The notes: generated by a model not told the origin, from the sequence alone. A stretch of DNA of 64,000 nt from JAVVHH01 sp963848035 (GCA_963848035.1 CAWKCD010000002.1:79874-143873); one strand, 5' to 3'; positions 44,944 to 55,854 are shown, numbered from the stretch's first letter. Translations and numbers: made by a program.

Positions 44944-46064
44944 GCCGGATACAACCGCGCATCGTCCGCCGACCACGCCAGGCAAACGCCCATTCCCGCC
45001 GCCGCCCCGCACGACGGGTCCGCCGCCGCCAACCGCACCCGCACGTCCGTCCCCGCAATCCCCACGATCAGCGTCGTCGCATTCCCCACATAGATCGCCT
45101 CCTTCACCCTCCCCGCCACGCCCGAATGATCGATCCGCACCCGTTCCGGCCGCACCGCCAGCCGCACGCGCCCCGCCGCCAGCGCCCCCGCCGCCACCGC
45201 CTGCACGCGCTCCCCACCCTCGAGCGTCACCGTCGCCACCTCCCCCGCCGCCGCTCCCGCCGCCAGCACCCCCGGCCAGAAATTCGTCTCCCCGATGAAC
45301 CCGGCCACGAACGCCGTCGCCGGCCGCTCATACAACTCCCGCGGCGACCCCACCTGCTGCAGCCGCCCCCGGTCCAGCACGCTCACCCGGTCCGCCATCG
45401 TCAGCGCCTCGGTCTGGTCATGCGTCACGAACACCACCGTGATCCCCAGCGCCTGCTGCAGATGCTTGATCTCGATCTGCATCTCCTCGCGCAGGTTCTT
45501 GTCCAGCGCCGACAGCGGCTCGTCCATCAGCAGCACCTGCGGCCGGTAGACGATCGCCCGCGCCAGCGCCACCCGCTGCTGCTGCCCGCCCGAGAGCTGC
45601 GCCGGCCGCCGCCCGCCCAACGTCTCGAGCCGCACCGTCCGCAACGCCTCGAGCGCCCGCGCCTCCCGCTCGGCCCGCCCGACCCCGCGCATCTTCAACC
45701 CGAACGCAACGTTCTCCGCGACGCTCATATGCGGGAACAGCGTGTAGCGCTGGAACACCATCCCCAACTCGCGCCGCTGCGGCGGCAGGAAGGTCACGTC
45801 GCGCGCGCCGATATGGATGCTGCCCGCGTCCGGGAAATCGAACCCGGCGATGCTCATCAGGATCGTCGTCTTCCCCGACCCCGACGGCCCCAGCAGCGCC
45901 AGGAACTCCCCCGCCGCCACGTCGAGGTCGACCCCGTCGACCGCGAGCACGGGCCCGAACCGTTTGGTGAGGCCGCGGACGCTGATCGAGGCGGCGTCGG
46001 TCACGGGCGACGGTTGTGCGGGCGCAATGCGGTCAACCACCGGCTCCCTGGCGAACTGGAACAT
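44940..46064 (-). CDS. Polyamine-type ABC transporter ATP-binding protein (PotA-like)
   Basis: Cytoplasmic ATPase of 374 aa. Seen: Walker A LLGPSGSGKTTILMSIAG, Q-loop VFQRYTLFPHMSV, signature LSGGQQQRVALARAI, Walker B VLLMDEPLSALD, H-loop VFVTHDQ, and a C-terminal TOBE domain (AVRPERVRIDHSGVAG). I chose the ATG at 46064, although it lacks a clear ribosome-binding site; GTG at 46040, preceded by AGGGAG, is an alternative. A repeated AT-rich motif covers the region just before this start, which suggests repression at this promoter. Confidence 0.92.
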   Translation of the reverse strand: MFQFAREPVVDRIAPAQPSPVTDAASISVRGLTKRFGPVLAVDGVDLDVAAGEFLALLGPSGSGKTTILMSIAGFDFPDAGSIHIGARDVTFLPPQRRELGMVFQRYTLFPHMSVAENVAFGLKMRGVGRAEREARALEALRTVRLETLGGRRPAQLSGGQQQRVALARAIVYRPQVLLMDEPLSALDKNLREEMQIEIKHLQQALGITVVFVTHDQTEALTMADRVSVLDRGRLQQVGSPRELYERPATAFVAGFIGETNFWPGVLAAGAAAGEVATVTLEGGERVQAVAAGALAAGRVRLAVRPERVRIDHSGVAGRVKEAIYVGNATTLIVGIAGTDVRVRLAAADPSCGAAAGMGVCLAWSADDARLYPA

Positions 46065-46075
46065 ATGATATATCG
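46063..46075. promoter_or_regulatory. Putative operator, copy 1 (ATATGATATATCG)
   Basis: ATATGATATATCG contains the perfect 8-bp palindrome GATATATC and stands out in GC-rich DNA. It lies at the start of the PotA-like gene, overlapping its ATG region. The same 13-mer recurs at 46136-46148 in front of the divergent aminotransferase gene. Resembles AT-rich operators of GntR-type repressors; the regulator is not encoded in the window. Confidence 0.65.
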
Positions 46076-46135
46076 TGAGCCGTCGGACGCAACCGCAAAA
46101 AGCCGAACGCGTAGCCAAGCGCGGCCAAATCACAT

Positions 46136-46148
46136 ATATGATATATCG
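46136..46148. promoter_or_regulatory. Putative operator, copy 2 (ATATGATATATCG)
   Basis: Second copy of the 13-mer, embedded in ACATATATGATATATCG, 20 bp upstream of the aminotransferase ATG. It is 73 bp from copy 1, about seven helical turns, so two bound repressors would face the same side and could cooperate across the divergent promoter. Confidence 0.65.
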
Positions 46149-46167
46149 AAATCCCAAGGAGCCGCCG

Positions 46168-47394
46168 ATGCTGGACAGCGCCACCACCTCGACCGACGCC
46201 GCGTTGCGCCAACGCGCCAGCCGCGTCATCCCCGGCGGCCTCTGGGGCCACATGAACGCCGCCCGCCTCCCGGAGAACTACCCGCAATTCTTCGCCCGCG
46301 CCGAAGGCTGCCGCCTCGTCGACGTCGACGGCCGCAGCTTCGTCGACATGATGTGCTCCTGGGGCCCCATCGTCCTCGGCCACCACCACCCGGCCGTCGA
46401 CGCCGCCGCCGCCGCCCAAGCCGCCCAAGGCGACTGCATGAACGGCCCCGGCCCCGTCCTCGTCGACCTCGCCGAAATGATCGTCCGCACCGTCCCCCAC
46501 GCCGAGTGGTGCATCCTCGGCAAGAACGGCACCGACGCCACCACCGCCTGCGTCACCATCGCCCGCGCCCAGACCGGCCGCCGCAAGATCCTCGTCGCCC
46601 AAGGCGCCTATCACGGCGCCGTCCCCTGGTGCTCCCCCAGCGTCGCCGGCGTCACCGAAGAGGACCGCGCCCATCTGATCGCCTTCCGATACAACGACAT
46701 CCCCAGCCTCGAAGCCGCCGTCGAGCGCGCCGGCCCCGACCTCGCCGCCATCCTCGTCTCCGCCTTCCGCCACGATTTCGGCCAACGCCAGGAACTCCCC
46801 ACCCCCGAATTCGCCCGCAGCTGCCGCGCCCTCTGCGACCAGACCGGCGCCGCCCTCCTGCTCGACGACGTCCGCGCCGGCTTCCGCCTGCATCTCGGCG
46901 GCTCCTGGGAACCGCTCGGCGTCCGCCCCGATCTCGCCGCCTGGAGCAAGGCCATCGCCAACGGCTACGCCCTCGCCGCCGTCACCGGCGCCGACCGTTT
47001 CCGCGCCGCCGCCACCCAGGTCTTCACCACCGGCTCGTTCTGGTGCCGATCCGTCCCCATGGCCGCCGCCCTCGCCACCCTCACCGAACTCCACCGCATC
47101 GACGGCCCCGACCAGATGCGCCGCATGGGCCAGCTCCTGCGCGAGGGCCTCGCCGAACGCGCCATCCACCGCGGCCTGCGCATCGACCAGAGCGGCCCCG
47201 CCCAAATGCCCACCGTGCTGTTCGACGACGACCCCGACTGCACCAAAGGCACCGCCTTCTGCGCCGAAGCCCTCCGCCACGGCGCCTACCTCCACCCCCG
47301 CCACAACATGTTTCTCTCCTGCGCCCACACCGAAGCCGACATCGCCCAGGTGCTCGACGCCGCCGACGCCGGGTTCCGCCATGTCGCACGCTGA
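46168..47394 (+). CDS. Class III aminotransferase (glutamate-1-semialdehyde aminomutase-like)
   Basis: PLP enzyme of 408 aa. The ATG at 46168 follows AAGGAG; the in-frame upstream extension to 46075 crosses the operator and is rejected. Seen: SWGPIVLGHHHPAVDAA near 70, the PLP-phosphate region LGKNGTDATTACVTIARAQTG, YHGAVPWCS, the PLP-ring Asp in LLLDDVRAGFR, and the Schiff-base Lys in AWSKAIANGYALAA. The fold matches HemL-like and omega-amino acid aminotransferases, and the catabolic setting argues against haem synthesis. It probably uses an amine or amino acid imported by the divergent polyamine-type transporter. Confidence 0.9.
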   Translation: MLDSATTSTDAALRQRASRVIPGGLWGHMNAARLPENYPQFFARAEGCRLVDVDGRSFVDMMCSWGPIVLGHHHPAVDAAAAAQAAQGDCMNGPGPVLVDLAEMIVRTVPHAEWCILGKNGTDATTACVTIARAQTGRRKILVAQGAYHGAVPWCSPSVAGVTEEDRAHLIAFRYNDIPSLEAAVERAGPDLAAILVSAFRHDFGQRQELPTPEFARSCRALCDQTGAALLLDDVRAGFRLHLGGSWEPLGVRPDLAAWSKAIANGYALAAVTGADRFRAAATQVFTTGSFWCRSVPMAAALATLTELHRIDGPDQMRRMGQLLREGLAERAIHRGLRIDQSGPAQMPTVLFDDDPDCTKGTAFCAEALRHGAYLHPRHNMFLSCAHTEADIAQVLDAADAGFRHVAR

Positions 47395-49138
47395 GGCCGC
47401 CCTCGCCGCCTGGACCGGCGCCTTCGCCACCGCGCTGTCCACCCCCGACCCGGCCGCCGCCGCCACCCTCTTCGCCGACGAATGCTACTGGCGCGACCTC
47501 CTCGCCTTCACCTGGACCATCCAGACCGCCGAAGGCCGCGACGCCATCGCCGCCCGCATCGCCGACCGCGCCCCCCTCACCGCCGCCCATTCCTGGCGCG
47601 TCGAGAGCGCAACGGCCGTCGACGGCGGCATCGACGGCTGGCTCACCTTCGAGACCGCCCTCGCCCACGGCCGCGCCCATATCCGCCTCCGCAACGGTCG
47701 CTGCTGGACCCTGCTGACCGCCGCCCGCGCCCTCACCGGCTTCGAGGAGCGCGAAGGCCCCACCCGCGAACGCGGCGCCCCGCTCCCCACCGACCCCGAC
47801 CGCCGCCCCTGGCTCGCCCGCCGCGCCGAGCAATCCGCCCGCCTCGGCCTCGAGGACCAGCCCTACGTCCTCATCGTCGGCGGCGGCCAAGGCGGCCTCG
47901 CCCTCGCCGCCCGCCTCAAACGCCTCGAAATCCCCACCCTCGTCATCGACGCCCATGACCGCCCCGGCGACAACTGGCGCCGCCGCTACAACTCCCTCTG
48001 CCTGCACGACCCGGTCTGGTACGACCACATGCCCTACCTCCCCTTCCCCGCGCACTGGCCGATCTTCACCCCCAAGGACAAGCTCGGCGACTGGCTCGAG
48101 ATGTACGCCCGCATCATGGAGCTCGACATCTGGAACGCCACGCGCTGCCGCCACGCCGCCTTCGACGACGCCACCCAAAGCTGGACCGTCGACGTCGACC
48201 GCGCCGGCCAGCCGGTCACCCTCCACCCCAAACACCTGGTCCTCGCCACCGGAATGGCCGGCCTGCCGCAAATGCCCACCATCCCCGGAATGACCAGCTT
48301 CGCCGGCGAACAGCACCATTCGAGCCAGCACGCCGGCGGCGACCGCTACCGCGGCAAACGCGTCGTCGTCATCGGCTCCAACAACTCCGCCCACGACATC
48401 TGCGCCGACCTCGTCGAACACGGCGCCCACCCCACCATGGTGCAGCGATCCTCCACCCTGGTCGTCAAGACCGACACCATGCTCCGCCGCGCCTGGGGCT
48501 CGCTCTATTCCGAACAGGCCCTCGCCGACGGCATCGACACCGACACCGCCGACCTCGTCGCCGCCTCCATCCCCTACCGCCTCATGCCCAGCCTGCAACG
48601 CCCGATCTGGCAGCAGATCGAACGTGAGGACGCGCCCTTCTACGACCGCCTCCGCGCCGCCGGCTTCATGCTCGATTTCGGCGAGGACGACTCCGGCCTC
48701 GCCCTCAAATATCTCCGCCGCGGCTCCGGCTACTACATCGACGTCGGCGCCTCCGACATGATCATCGACGGCCGCATCGCACTCCGCAGCCGCACCGCCA
48801 TCCGCGCCATCGAGCCCGGCGGCGTCCGTCTCGACGACGACACGATCCTCCCCGCCGACACCATCGTCTACGCCACCGGCTACGGCTCCATGAACGGCTG
48901 GGCCGAACTGCTCATCTCCAAGGCAGTCGCCGACCGCGTCGGCCCCTGCTGGGGCTTCGGCTCCGCCACCGCCCGCGACCCCGGCCCCTGGGTCGGCGAA
49001 CTCCGCAACATGTGGGTCCCCACCGCCCAGGAAGCCCTATGGTTCCAAGGCGGCAACCTCGCCCAATCCCGCCACTACTCCCGCTACCTCGCCCTCCAAC
49101 TGAAAGCCCGCTACGAGGGCCTGCCCATCACGCTCTGA
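47381..49138 (+). CDS. Flavin-dependent monooxygenase with N-terminal NTF2-like domain
   Basis: Protein of 585 aa. Residues about 1-130 form an NTF2/SnoaL-like domain (LFADECYWRDLLAFTWTIQT). From about 160 there is an FAD-binding GxGxxG motif (VLIVGGGQGGLALAARLKR), then DRPGDNWRRRYNSLCLHDP, and a second NADPH-binding Rossmann motif VVVIGSNNSAHDICADL, with ATGYGSMNGWAELL near the C-terminus. This layout is common among group B monooxygenases annotated as 4-hydroxyacetophenone-like. It overlaps the aminotransferase gene by 14 bp, so the two probably act in sequence (deamination, then oxygenation). The substrate is unknown. Confidence 0.9.
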   Translation: MSHAEAALAAWTGAFATALSTPDPAAAATLFADECYWRDLLAFTWTIQTAEGRDAIAARIADRAPLTAAHSWRVESATAVDGGIDGWLTFETALAHGRAHIRLRNGRCWTLLTAARALTGFEEREGPTRERGAPLPTDPDRRPWLARRAEQSARLGLEDQPYVLIVGGGQGGLALAARLKRLEIPTLVIDAHDRPGDNWRRRYNSLCLHDPVWYDHMPYLPFPAHWPIFTPKDKLGDWLEMYARIMELDIWNATRCRHAAFDDATQSWTVDVDRAGQPVTLHPKHLVLATGMAGLPQMPTIPGMTSFAGEQHHSSQHAGGDRYRGKRVVVIGSNNSAHDICADLVEHGAHPTMVQRSSTLVVKTDTMLRRAWGSLYSEQALADGIDTDTADLVAASIPYRLMPSLQRPIWQQIEREDAPFYDRLRAAGFMLDFGEDDSGLALKYLRRGSGYYIDVGASDMIIDGRIALRSRTAIRAIEPGGVRLDDDTILPADTIVYATGYGSMNGWAELLISKAVADRVGPCWGFGSATARDPGPWVGELRNMWVPTAQEALWFQGGNLAQSRHYSRYLALQLKARYEGLPITL

Positions 49139-49167
49139 GTGTCTGGCGCAAACTGCGCCCTGCCGGG

Positions 49168-50076
49168 TCAGCTCGCAGACACGCTGTCGTGCTCGATGAC
49201 GAGGTCCATCGCCCGCCGTAGCATGGTCATGGTCGCCTCAGGCGTCATGAACCCCGAATGCGACGACAGCGTCGTGTTCGGCGCCGTCACCAGCGGATCG
49301 CCCGGATCCGGCGGCTCGCGCGCGAACACGTCCAGCGCCGCATGCCGCACCTGCCCGCTCCGCAGCAGCCCGGCCAGCGCCGCCCCATCCACGATGTCCG
49401 CCCGCGCCGTGTTGACGAAGATCACCCCCCGCTTCATCCGCCCCAACCGCCCCGCATCCAGGAAACCCCGCGTCCCCTCGTTCAGCGCCAGACAAACGCA
49501 AACGATGTCCGACCGCTCCAACACCTCCTCCAGCGACGCATTCACCCCCGCCACCGCCGACCGGTTCCAGGCCAGCACCTCCATCCCCAACCCCCGCGCC
49601 AACCCCGCCACCTCGCGCCCGATCCCCCCGAGCCCGATCACCCCCATCGTCTTGCCCCGAAGCTGCACCCCCGAGATCTGCCGCCACTGCCCCGCCCGCA
49701 CCTCCCGGTCCATCCGCGCCACCTCGCGCGCCGCCGCCATCGCCAGCGCGATCGTATGCTCCGCCACCGTCACGTCGCCGTAACCCTTGATCGTATGCAC
49801 CGCGATCCCCAGCCCGGCCGCCGCCTCCACGTCGATGAACGACGACGCCCCCGTTCCCAGAAACACCAAATGCCGCAATCCCGTGCAGCGCCCGAGCAAT
49901 TCCGCATTGAAATAGGTATGATCGATGATCGCCGCCGAATGCCCCGCCACCAGCGCCGGCACATCCGCAGGCTGACCCGGCGACATGTGCACCGCCACCG
50001 CCGGGTCCCCCGGACGACGGATCGCCTCCCAAAGCCCGATCATGTCGTCGGTGCAATCGATGAAGCTGGCGCTCAT
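49168..50076 (-). CDS. D-2-hydroxyacid dehydrogenase family protein
   Basis: NAD-dependent dehydrogenase of 302 aa starting MSASFIDCTDD at 50076 after GGGAGA. Seen: the nucleotide-binding motif MGVIGLGGIGREVAGLARGLG, the catalytic Arg in VNTARADIVD, Glu in DVFAREPPDPGDPL, and His in TLSSHSGFMT. Probably reduces or oxidises an alpha-keto/hydroxy acid made by the convergent aminotransferase/monooxygenase pair. Phosphoglycerate dehydrogenase itself is unlikely because the regulatory domain is missing. Confidence 0.9.
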   Translation of the reverse strand: MSASFIDCTDDMIGLWEAIRRPGDPAVAVHMSPGQPADVPALVAGHSAAIIDHTYFNAELLGRCTGLRHLVFLGTGASSFIDVEAAAGLGIAVHTIKGYGDVTVAEHTIALAMAAAREVARMDREVRAGQWRQISGVQLRGKTMGVIGLGGIGREVAGLARGLGMEVLAWNRSAVAGVNASLEEVLERSDIVCVCLALNEGTRGFLDAGRLGRMKRGVIFVNTARADIVDGAALAGLLRSGQVRHAALDVFAREPPDPGDPLVTAPNTTLSSHSGFMTPEATMTMLRRAMDLVIEHDSVSAS

Positions 50077-50244
50077 TGGGTTCTCCCTTCCACTCCCCCG
50101 ACGATCCGCGCGCCCGCACGGAAACGCAACAGCCCGTTCCACTGGTATGCGGATTGCTTATCCGTCTACAGTCGAGCGTGTAAGGTTTTGCGTCCGAGCC
50201 TATCCGATTTCGTCCAAGCGATTTGACACGAAGGGAGTGCTGCG
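50077..50244. promoter_or_regulatory. Divergent promoter region
   Basis: A 168-bp region between the hydroxyacid dehydrogenase (minus) and the second Liv operon (plus). It contains locally AT-richer stretches around 50150-50225 and GGGAG upstream of the plus-strand ATG. No operator palindrome was obvious. Confidence 0.5.
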
Positions 50245-51498
50245 ATGACCTACAAGAAAAGCCTCATGGCGGCCGCGGTTGCGGTCGCGCTATGGAGCGG
50301 CGTCGCCCGCGCCGAAACCGCCGGCCCGGTCACCGACGATGTCGGCGTCGTTGCCATTCCAAAAGGCCAGCCCATCCTGATCGGCGGCCTGCTGGTCCTC
50401 TCCGGCCCCGACCTCGCCCTCGGGCTCGACGCCTCCCGCGGCGCCGAAATCGCCTTCGACGACCACAAGAACACCCTCGTCGGCCACCCCATCAAATACC
50501 TCCCCGAAGACGGCCAGTGCAGCGTCGAAGGCGGCCAGACCGGCGCCACGCGCCTCGCCGCCAACAAGCAGATCGTCGCCGTCGTCGGCACCGCCTGCTC
50601 GTCGGAATCCCGCGGCGGCGCCCCCATCCTGTGGAACGCCGGCATGCCCCAGGCCGTGACCTCGGCCACCGCCCCCGCGCTCACCGCCGCCGACCGTCCG
50701 CCCGCCCTGCAAGGCATCGTCCGCTTCGTCTACAACGACCTCAAGGCCGCCGACGCCGCCGCCAAATACGCCAAGGCGCAAGGCTATAAGAACGTCGCCA
50801 CGCTGCACGACGGCAGCCTCTACGCCGAACAACTCGCCCGCGCTTTCGAAGCGAAATGGAAAGCCGATGGCGGCACCATCGTCGCCGCCGAAGCCATCCA
50901 GCCCTCCGACACCGACATGCGCCCCGTCCTCACCCGCATCGGCACCGCCAAGCCCGACCTCCTCTTCGCCCCCGTCTTCGTCGGCGCCTCGGCCTATCTC
51001 ACGCGCCAGATCAAGGAAGTCCCCACCCTCGCCAAAACCCCGCTCCTCGGCACCGACGCCGTCCTCTCCGCCGCCTTCCTCGAGGCCGCCGGCGACGCCT
51101 CCATCGGCTACCGCATGACCGGCATCGACAACGACCCCAAGCTCATGGGCTCGAAATATCCGGAGTTCGTCGAGAAGTATAAAAAGAAGTTCGGCGAAGC
51201 CCCGATCGGCGGCTTCCACGCCAACGGTTACGATTGCGGCCTGGCCCTCATGCTCGCCATCGAGAAAGTCGCCAAGACCACCGACGACGGCACCACCTAT
51301 ATCGGCCGCAAAGCCCTCCGCGACGCCCTCCTCGGCACCACCGACCTCGACGGCATGACCGGCAAGCTCACCTGCGACAAATTCGGCGACTGCGGCACCA
51401 GCAACTTCGCCGTCTTCGAATACACCTCCGGCGATCCCACCACCTACGAACTCGGCAAGAACCCCAAGAAAGTCTACTCCCCCGCCCCCGGCGGCTGA
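50245..51498 (+). CDS. Liv-type ABC transporter substrate-binding protein
   Basis: Periplasmic binding protein of 417 aa with signal peptide MTYKKSLMAAAVAVALWSGV, cleaved after ARA. Mature features: GQPILIGGLLVLSGPDLALGLD, then GHPIKYLPEDGQCSVEGGQ with a Cys, and VGTACSSESRGGAPILWNAG. GGGAG precedes the ATG. It heads a complete K-H-M-G-F transporter operon. It differs clearly from the binding protein at 21-22 kb, so the two Liv systems probably take different ligands. Confidence 0.92.
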   Translation: MTYKKSLMAAAVAVALWSGVARAETAGPVTDDVGVVAIPKGQPILIGGLLVLSGPDLALGLDASRGAEIAFDDHKNTLVGHPIKYLPEDGQCSVEGGQTGATRLAANKQIVAVVGTACSSESRGGAPILWNAGMPQAVTSATAPALTAADRPPALQGIVRFVYNDLKAADAAAKYAKAQGYKNVATLHDGSLYAEQLARAFEAKWKADGGTIVAAEAIQPSDTDMRPVLTRIGTAKPDLLFAPVFVGASAYLTRQIKEVPTLAKTPLLGTDAVLSAAFLEAAGDASIGYRMTGIDNDPKLMGSKYPEFVEKYKKKFGEAPIGGFHANGYDCGLALMLAIEKVAKTTDDGTTYIGRKALRDALLGTTDLDGMTGKLTCDKFGDCGTSNFAVFEYTSGDPTTYELGKNPKKVYSPAPGG

Positions 51499-51504
51499 CA
51501 CCGT

Positions 51505-51537
51505 GTCATTGCGAGGAGCGCAGCGACGCGGCAATCC
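51505..51537. repeat. Dispersed repeat, GCGAGGAGCGCAGCGACGCG family
   Basis: GTCATTGCGAGGAGCGCAGC continues GACGCGGCAATCC. It is almost identical to 21120-21154; the compensating changes ATTGC/GCAAT here and ATGGC/GCCAT there keep the ends complementary, which argues that the folded form matters. Confidence 0.85.
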
Positions 51538-51545
51538 CCCTCGAA

Positions 51546-51571
51546 GCCCTCTCCCCCTGTCGGGAGAGGGC
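51546..51571. repeat. Intergenic hairpin GCCCTCTCCC-N6-GGGAGAGGGC
   Basis: Perfect ten-base stem directly after the dispersed repeat and before the LivH start. Related to the shorter hairpin at 25240-25260. In this position it could lower expression of the permease genes relative to the binding protein, as mRNA hairpins often do in ABC operons. Confidence 0.7.
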
Positions 51572-51608
51572 CGGGTGAGGCGGACGCCCCCAGCCAACGA
51601 GAAAATCC

Positions 51609-52683
51609 GTGCTTGACCAACCCGCCATCGCCGAATGGATCCGCCAGGCGACCCCGGTCGACTGGTTCCTCCTCGCGCTCCGCATCCTCGTCATCGCCAT
51701 CGTCGGGATCGGCATCCTCTCCGGCCTGTTCCACCCGCGATACGACCGCGCCGAGTGGTTCTCCTTCATCTCCTTCGGCCTCACCATGGGCGCCATCTAC
51801 GCCCTCATCGCCCTCGGCTACACCATGGTCTACGGCATCCTGCGCATGGTGAACTTCGCCCATGGCGACGTCTTCATGTTCGGCGCCTACGCCTCCTGCT
51901 TCACCCTCATCGCCTGCAGCCGCAACGGCATCCTGCAGCCCTACCCCTGGCTCGCCCTCCTCCTCGCGCTGTCCGCCTCCATCCTCGTCTCCGGCGCCCT
52001 CGCCATCCTCGCCGAACGCATCGCCTACCGCCCCTTCCGCCGCGGCCGCCTGCTCGCGCCCCTCATCAGCACCCTCGGCCTCTCCTTCGTCCTCGAATAC
52101 TCCGCCCGCGGCATGTTCGGCGCCCAGAACAAGTCCTTCCCCACCGTCTCCGTCATCGAGGGCAGCGTCGACATCCTCGGCTACGCCATCCCCCGCTCCC
52201 AACTCGTCGTCGTCCTGGCCGCCATCGCCGCCATGATCGTCCTCACCCTGATCGTCATGCGCACCAAGATCGGCACCGCCATGCGCGCCGTCGCCGAGGA
52301 CAAGGACGCCGCCACCCTCATGGGCATCGACGTCGACCGCATCATCGTCTTCACCTTCGCCCTCGGCGGCGCCATGGCCGGGCATCGCCGGCCTGCTCTA
52401 CGGCCTCGTCTTCAAGCAGATCTCGTTCTTCATGGGCTTCTTCCTCGGCGTGAAGGGCTTCGGCGCCGCCGTCCTCGGCGGCATCGGCAACATCCCCGGC
52501 GCCATGCTCGGCGGCTTCGCCCTCGGCATGGTCGAAAGCACCGGCCCCGCCCTCTTCCTCGAGGGCCTCGGCGTCACCGCCCCCTACCAGCTCCGCGACG
52601 CCATCGCCTACACCATGCTCGTCATGGTCCTCATCTTCCGTCCCCGCGGCATCCTCGGGGAACGCCTGGCCGCACGCGCCTAG
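51609..52683 (+). pseudogene. LivH-type permease, one frame shift
   Basis: Corrected product about 357 aa. A GTG start at 51609 gives an N-terminal extra membrane segment, then GYTMVYGILRMVNFAHGDVFMFGAYAS. After GALGGAMA-like sequence the frame is lost at GGGC (52380-52382); removing one G restores GIAGLLYGLVFKQISFFMGFF through IFRPRGILGERLAARA and the TAG at 52681. The break is in a highly conserved part of an otherwise complete operon, so a sequencing error is a strong possibility. Confidence 0.88.
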
Positions 52684-52730
52684 ATGCCCCAAAGCGGAGC
52701 GCCTCAACTCTTACCGGCCGGGCATCACTG

Positions 52731-54343
52731 ATGCCCCGCGACGTCCCCGGAACGATCCTGCCCGACCGCGCCGCGCCGATCCTCATGCCCACCATCAACG
52801 CCGCGCTCACCATCGCCGGCACCTGCATCTTCCTCGTCCTGATCGGCCTCTTCGGCCAGTTCGCCAATCGCGCCCTCGTCATCGGCGTGCTCGACATCGG
52901 CCACGCCCTCCTCCTCGCCGCCGCCATCACCGTCGGCGCAACCCTCGCCAAGCGCCAACGCCGCCTCCTCCCCGCCCTCCTCGCCGGCGCCGCCGCCGGC
53001 GCACTCCTCGGCCTCGCCACCGACGCCGCCCGCGCCGCCAACCTCCGCTGGATCTTCGTCTCCCTCACCCCCGTCACCCTCAACGCCATCGGCTACAACG
53101 CCGACGAACCCCTCGCCACCATCGCCCTGGCCCTCGCCGGCGCGCTCGCCGCCGCCCTCGGCGCAGCCCTCGTCCTCATGCCCGTGCTCCCCCGCCGCGC
53201 CCTCCTCGGCGCCCTCGCGGGAGCAACGACCGCCGGGCTGCTCCGCGAACTGATCCGCAACCTCTTCGGCAATTTCGCCGGGATCGCCGACTGGGGCTTC
53301 TCCTACGAAGGCATGCTCCCCGCCGGCGCAGCCGTCGCCGCCCTCATCGGCATGACAGTCGCCCTCCGACCCGGCGCCGCCACCTACGCCGCCCTCCCCA
53401 ACCCGGCCAAGCGCACCATCCAAGCCGCCCTCCTCCTCCTGCTCCTCCTCCTCCCCGCCCTCACCAACGACTTCATCGGCCAGGTCATGATGCTCGTCGG
53501 CCTCTACACGCTGATGTCCCTCGGCCTGAACATCGAGCTCGGCCTCGCCGGCCTGGTCGACCTCGGCTTCGTCGCCTTCTTCGCCGTCGGCGCCTACACC
53601 GTCGCCCTCCTCACCTCCCCCACCTCGGCCCTCGACTGGCACCTTACCTTCTTCCAAGCCCTCCCCTTCGCCATCATGGCCGCCTCGGCCTTCGGCTTCC
53701 TCTTCGGCCTCCCCGTCCTCAAAGTCCGCGGCGACTACCTCGCCATCGCCACCCTCGGCCTCGGCGAGATCATCCGCGTCCTCGTCCTCTCCGACATGCT
53801 GAAACCCTGGCTCGGTGGCGCCCAGGGCATCGTCAACATCCCCAAGCCCGACCTCTTCGGCACCACCCTCGCCAGCCCCACCCGCCTCTTCTACTTGACC
53901 GCATCCATGGCCGCCCTCGCCGGCTACTGCGCCTGGCGCCTGCAGCACTCCGGCCTAGGTCGCCGCTGGCTTGCCGTCCGCGAAGACGAAGACGTCGCCC
54001 AAGCCCTCGGCATCCACCTCGTCCAAGTCAAACTCTCCGCCTACACCTTGGGCGCCGCTTTCGCCGGCCTCGCCGGCGGCCTCTTCGCCGCCATGACCGG
54101 CTCCGTCTTCCCCCAGTCCTTCCAGCTCCTCGTCTCCGTCAACGTCCTCGCCATCCTCGTCGTCGGCGGCATCGGCAGCCTCCCCGGCGTCCTCATCGGC
54201 GCCGCCACCCTCATCGGCGCCCCCGAGATCCTCCGCGACCTCGGCGAATACCGCTACCTCATCTACGGCCTCGTCATCATCATGGTCGTCCGCCTCAAAC
54301 CCGACGGCCTCAGCCCCAAAGCCATCCGCAACCGGGAAGCCGT

Positions 54344-54347
<4 letters not shown>
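52731..54347 (+). CDS. LivM-type permease with a long N-terminal membrane extension
   Basis: Inner-membrane permease of 538 aa. The first about 225 residues contain several extra hydrophobic segments with Ala/Leu-rich stretches; the LivM core follows (DFIGQVMMLVGLYTLMSLGL, then LEIGLAGLVDLGF-like sequence, LKVRGDYLAIATLGLGEIIR, VSVNVLAILVVGGIGSLPGV). The start at 52731 is 47 bp after the LivH stop and in frame with it only by chance. Its stop overlaps the LivG start (ATGA). Confidence 0.9.
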
Positions 54348-55854
<1,507 letters not shown>

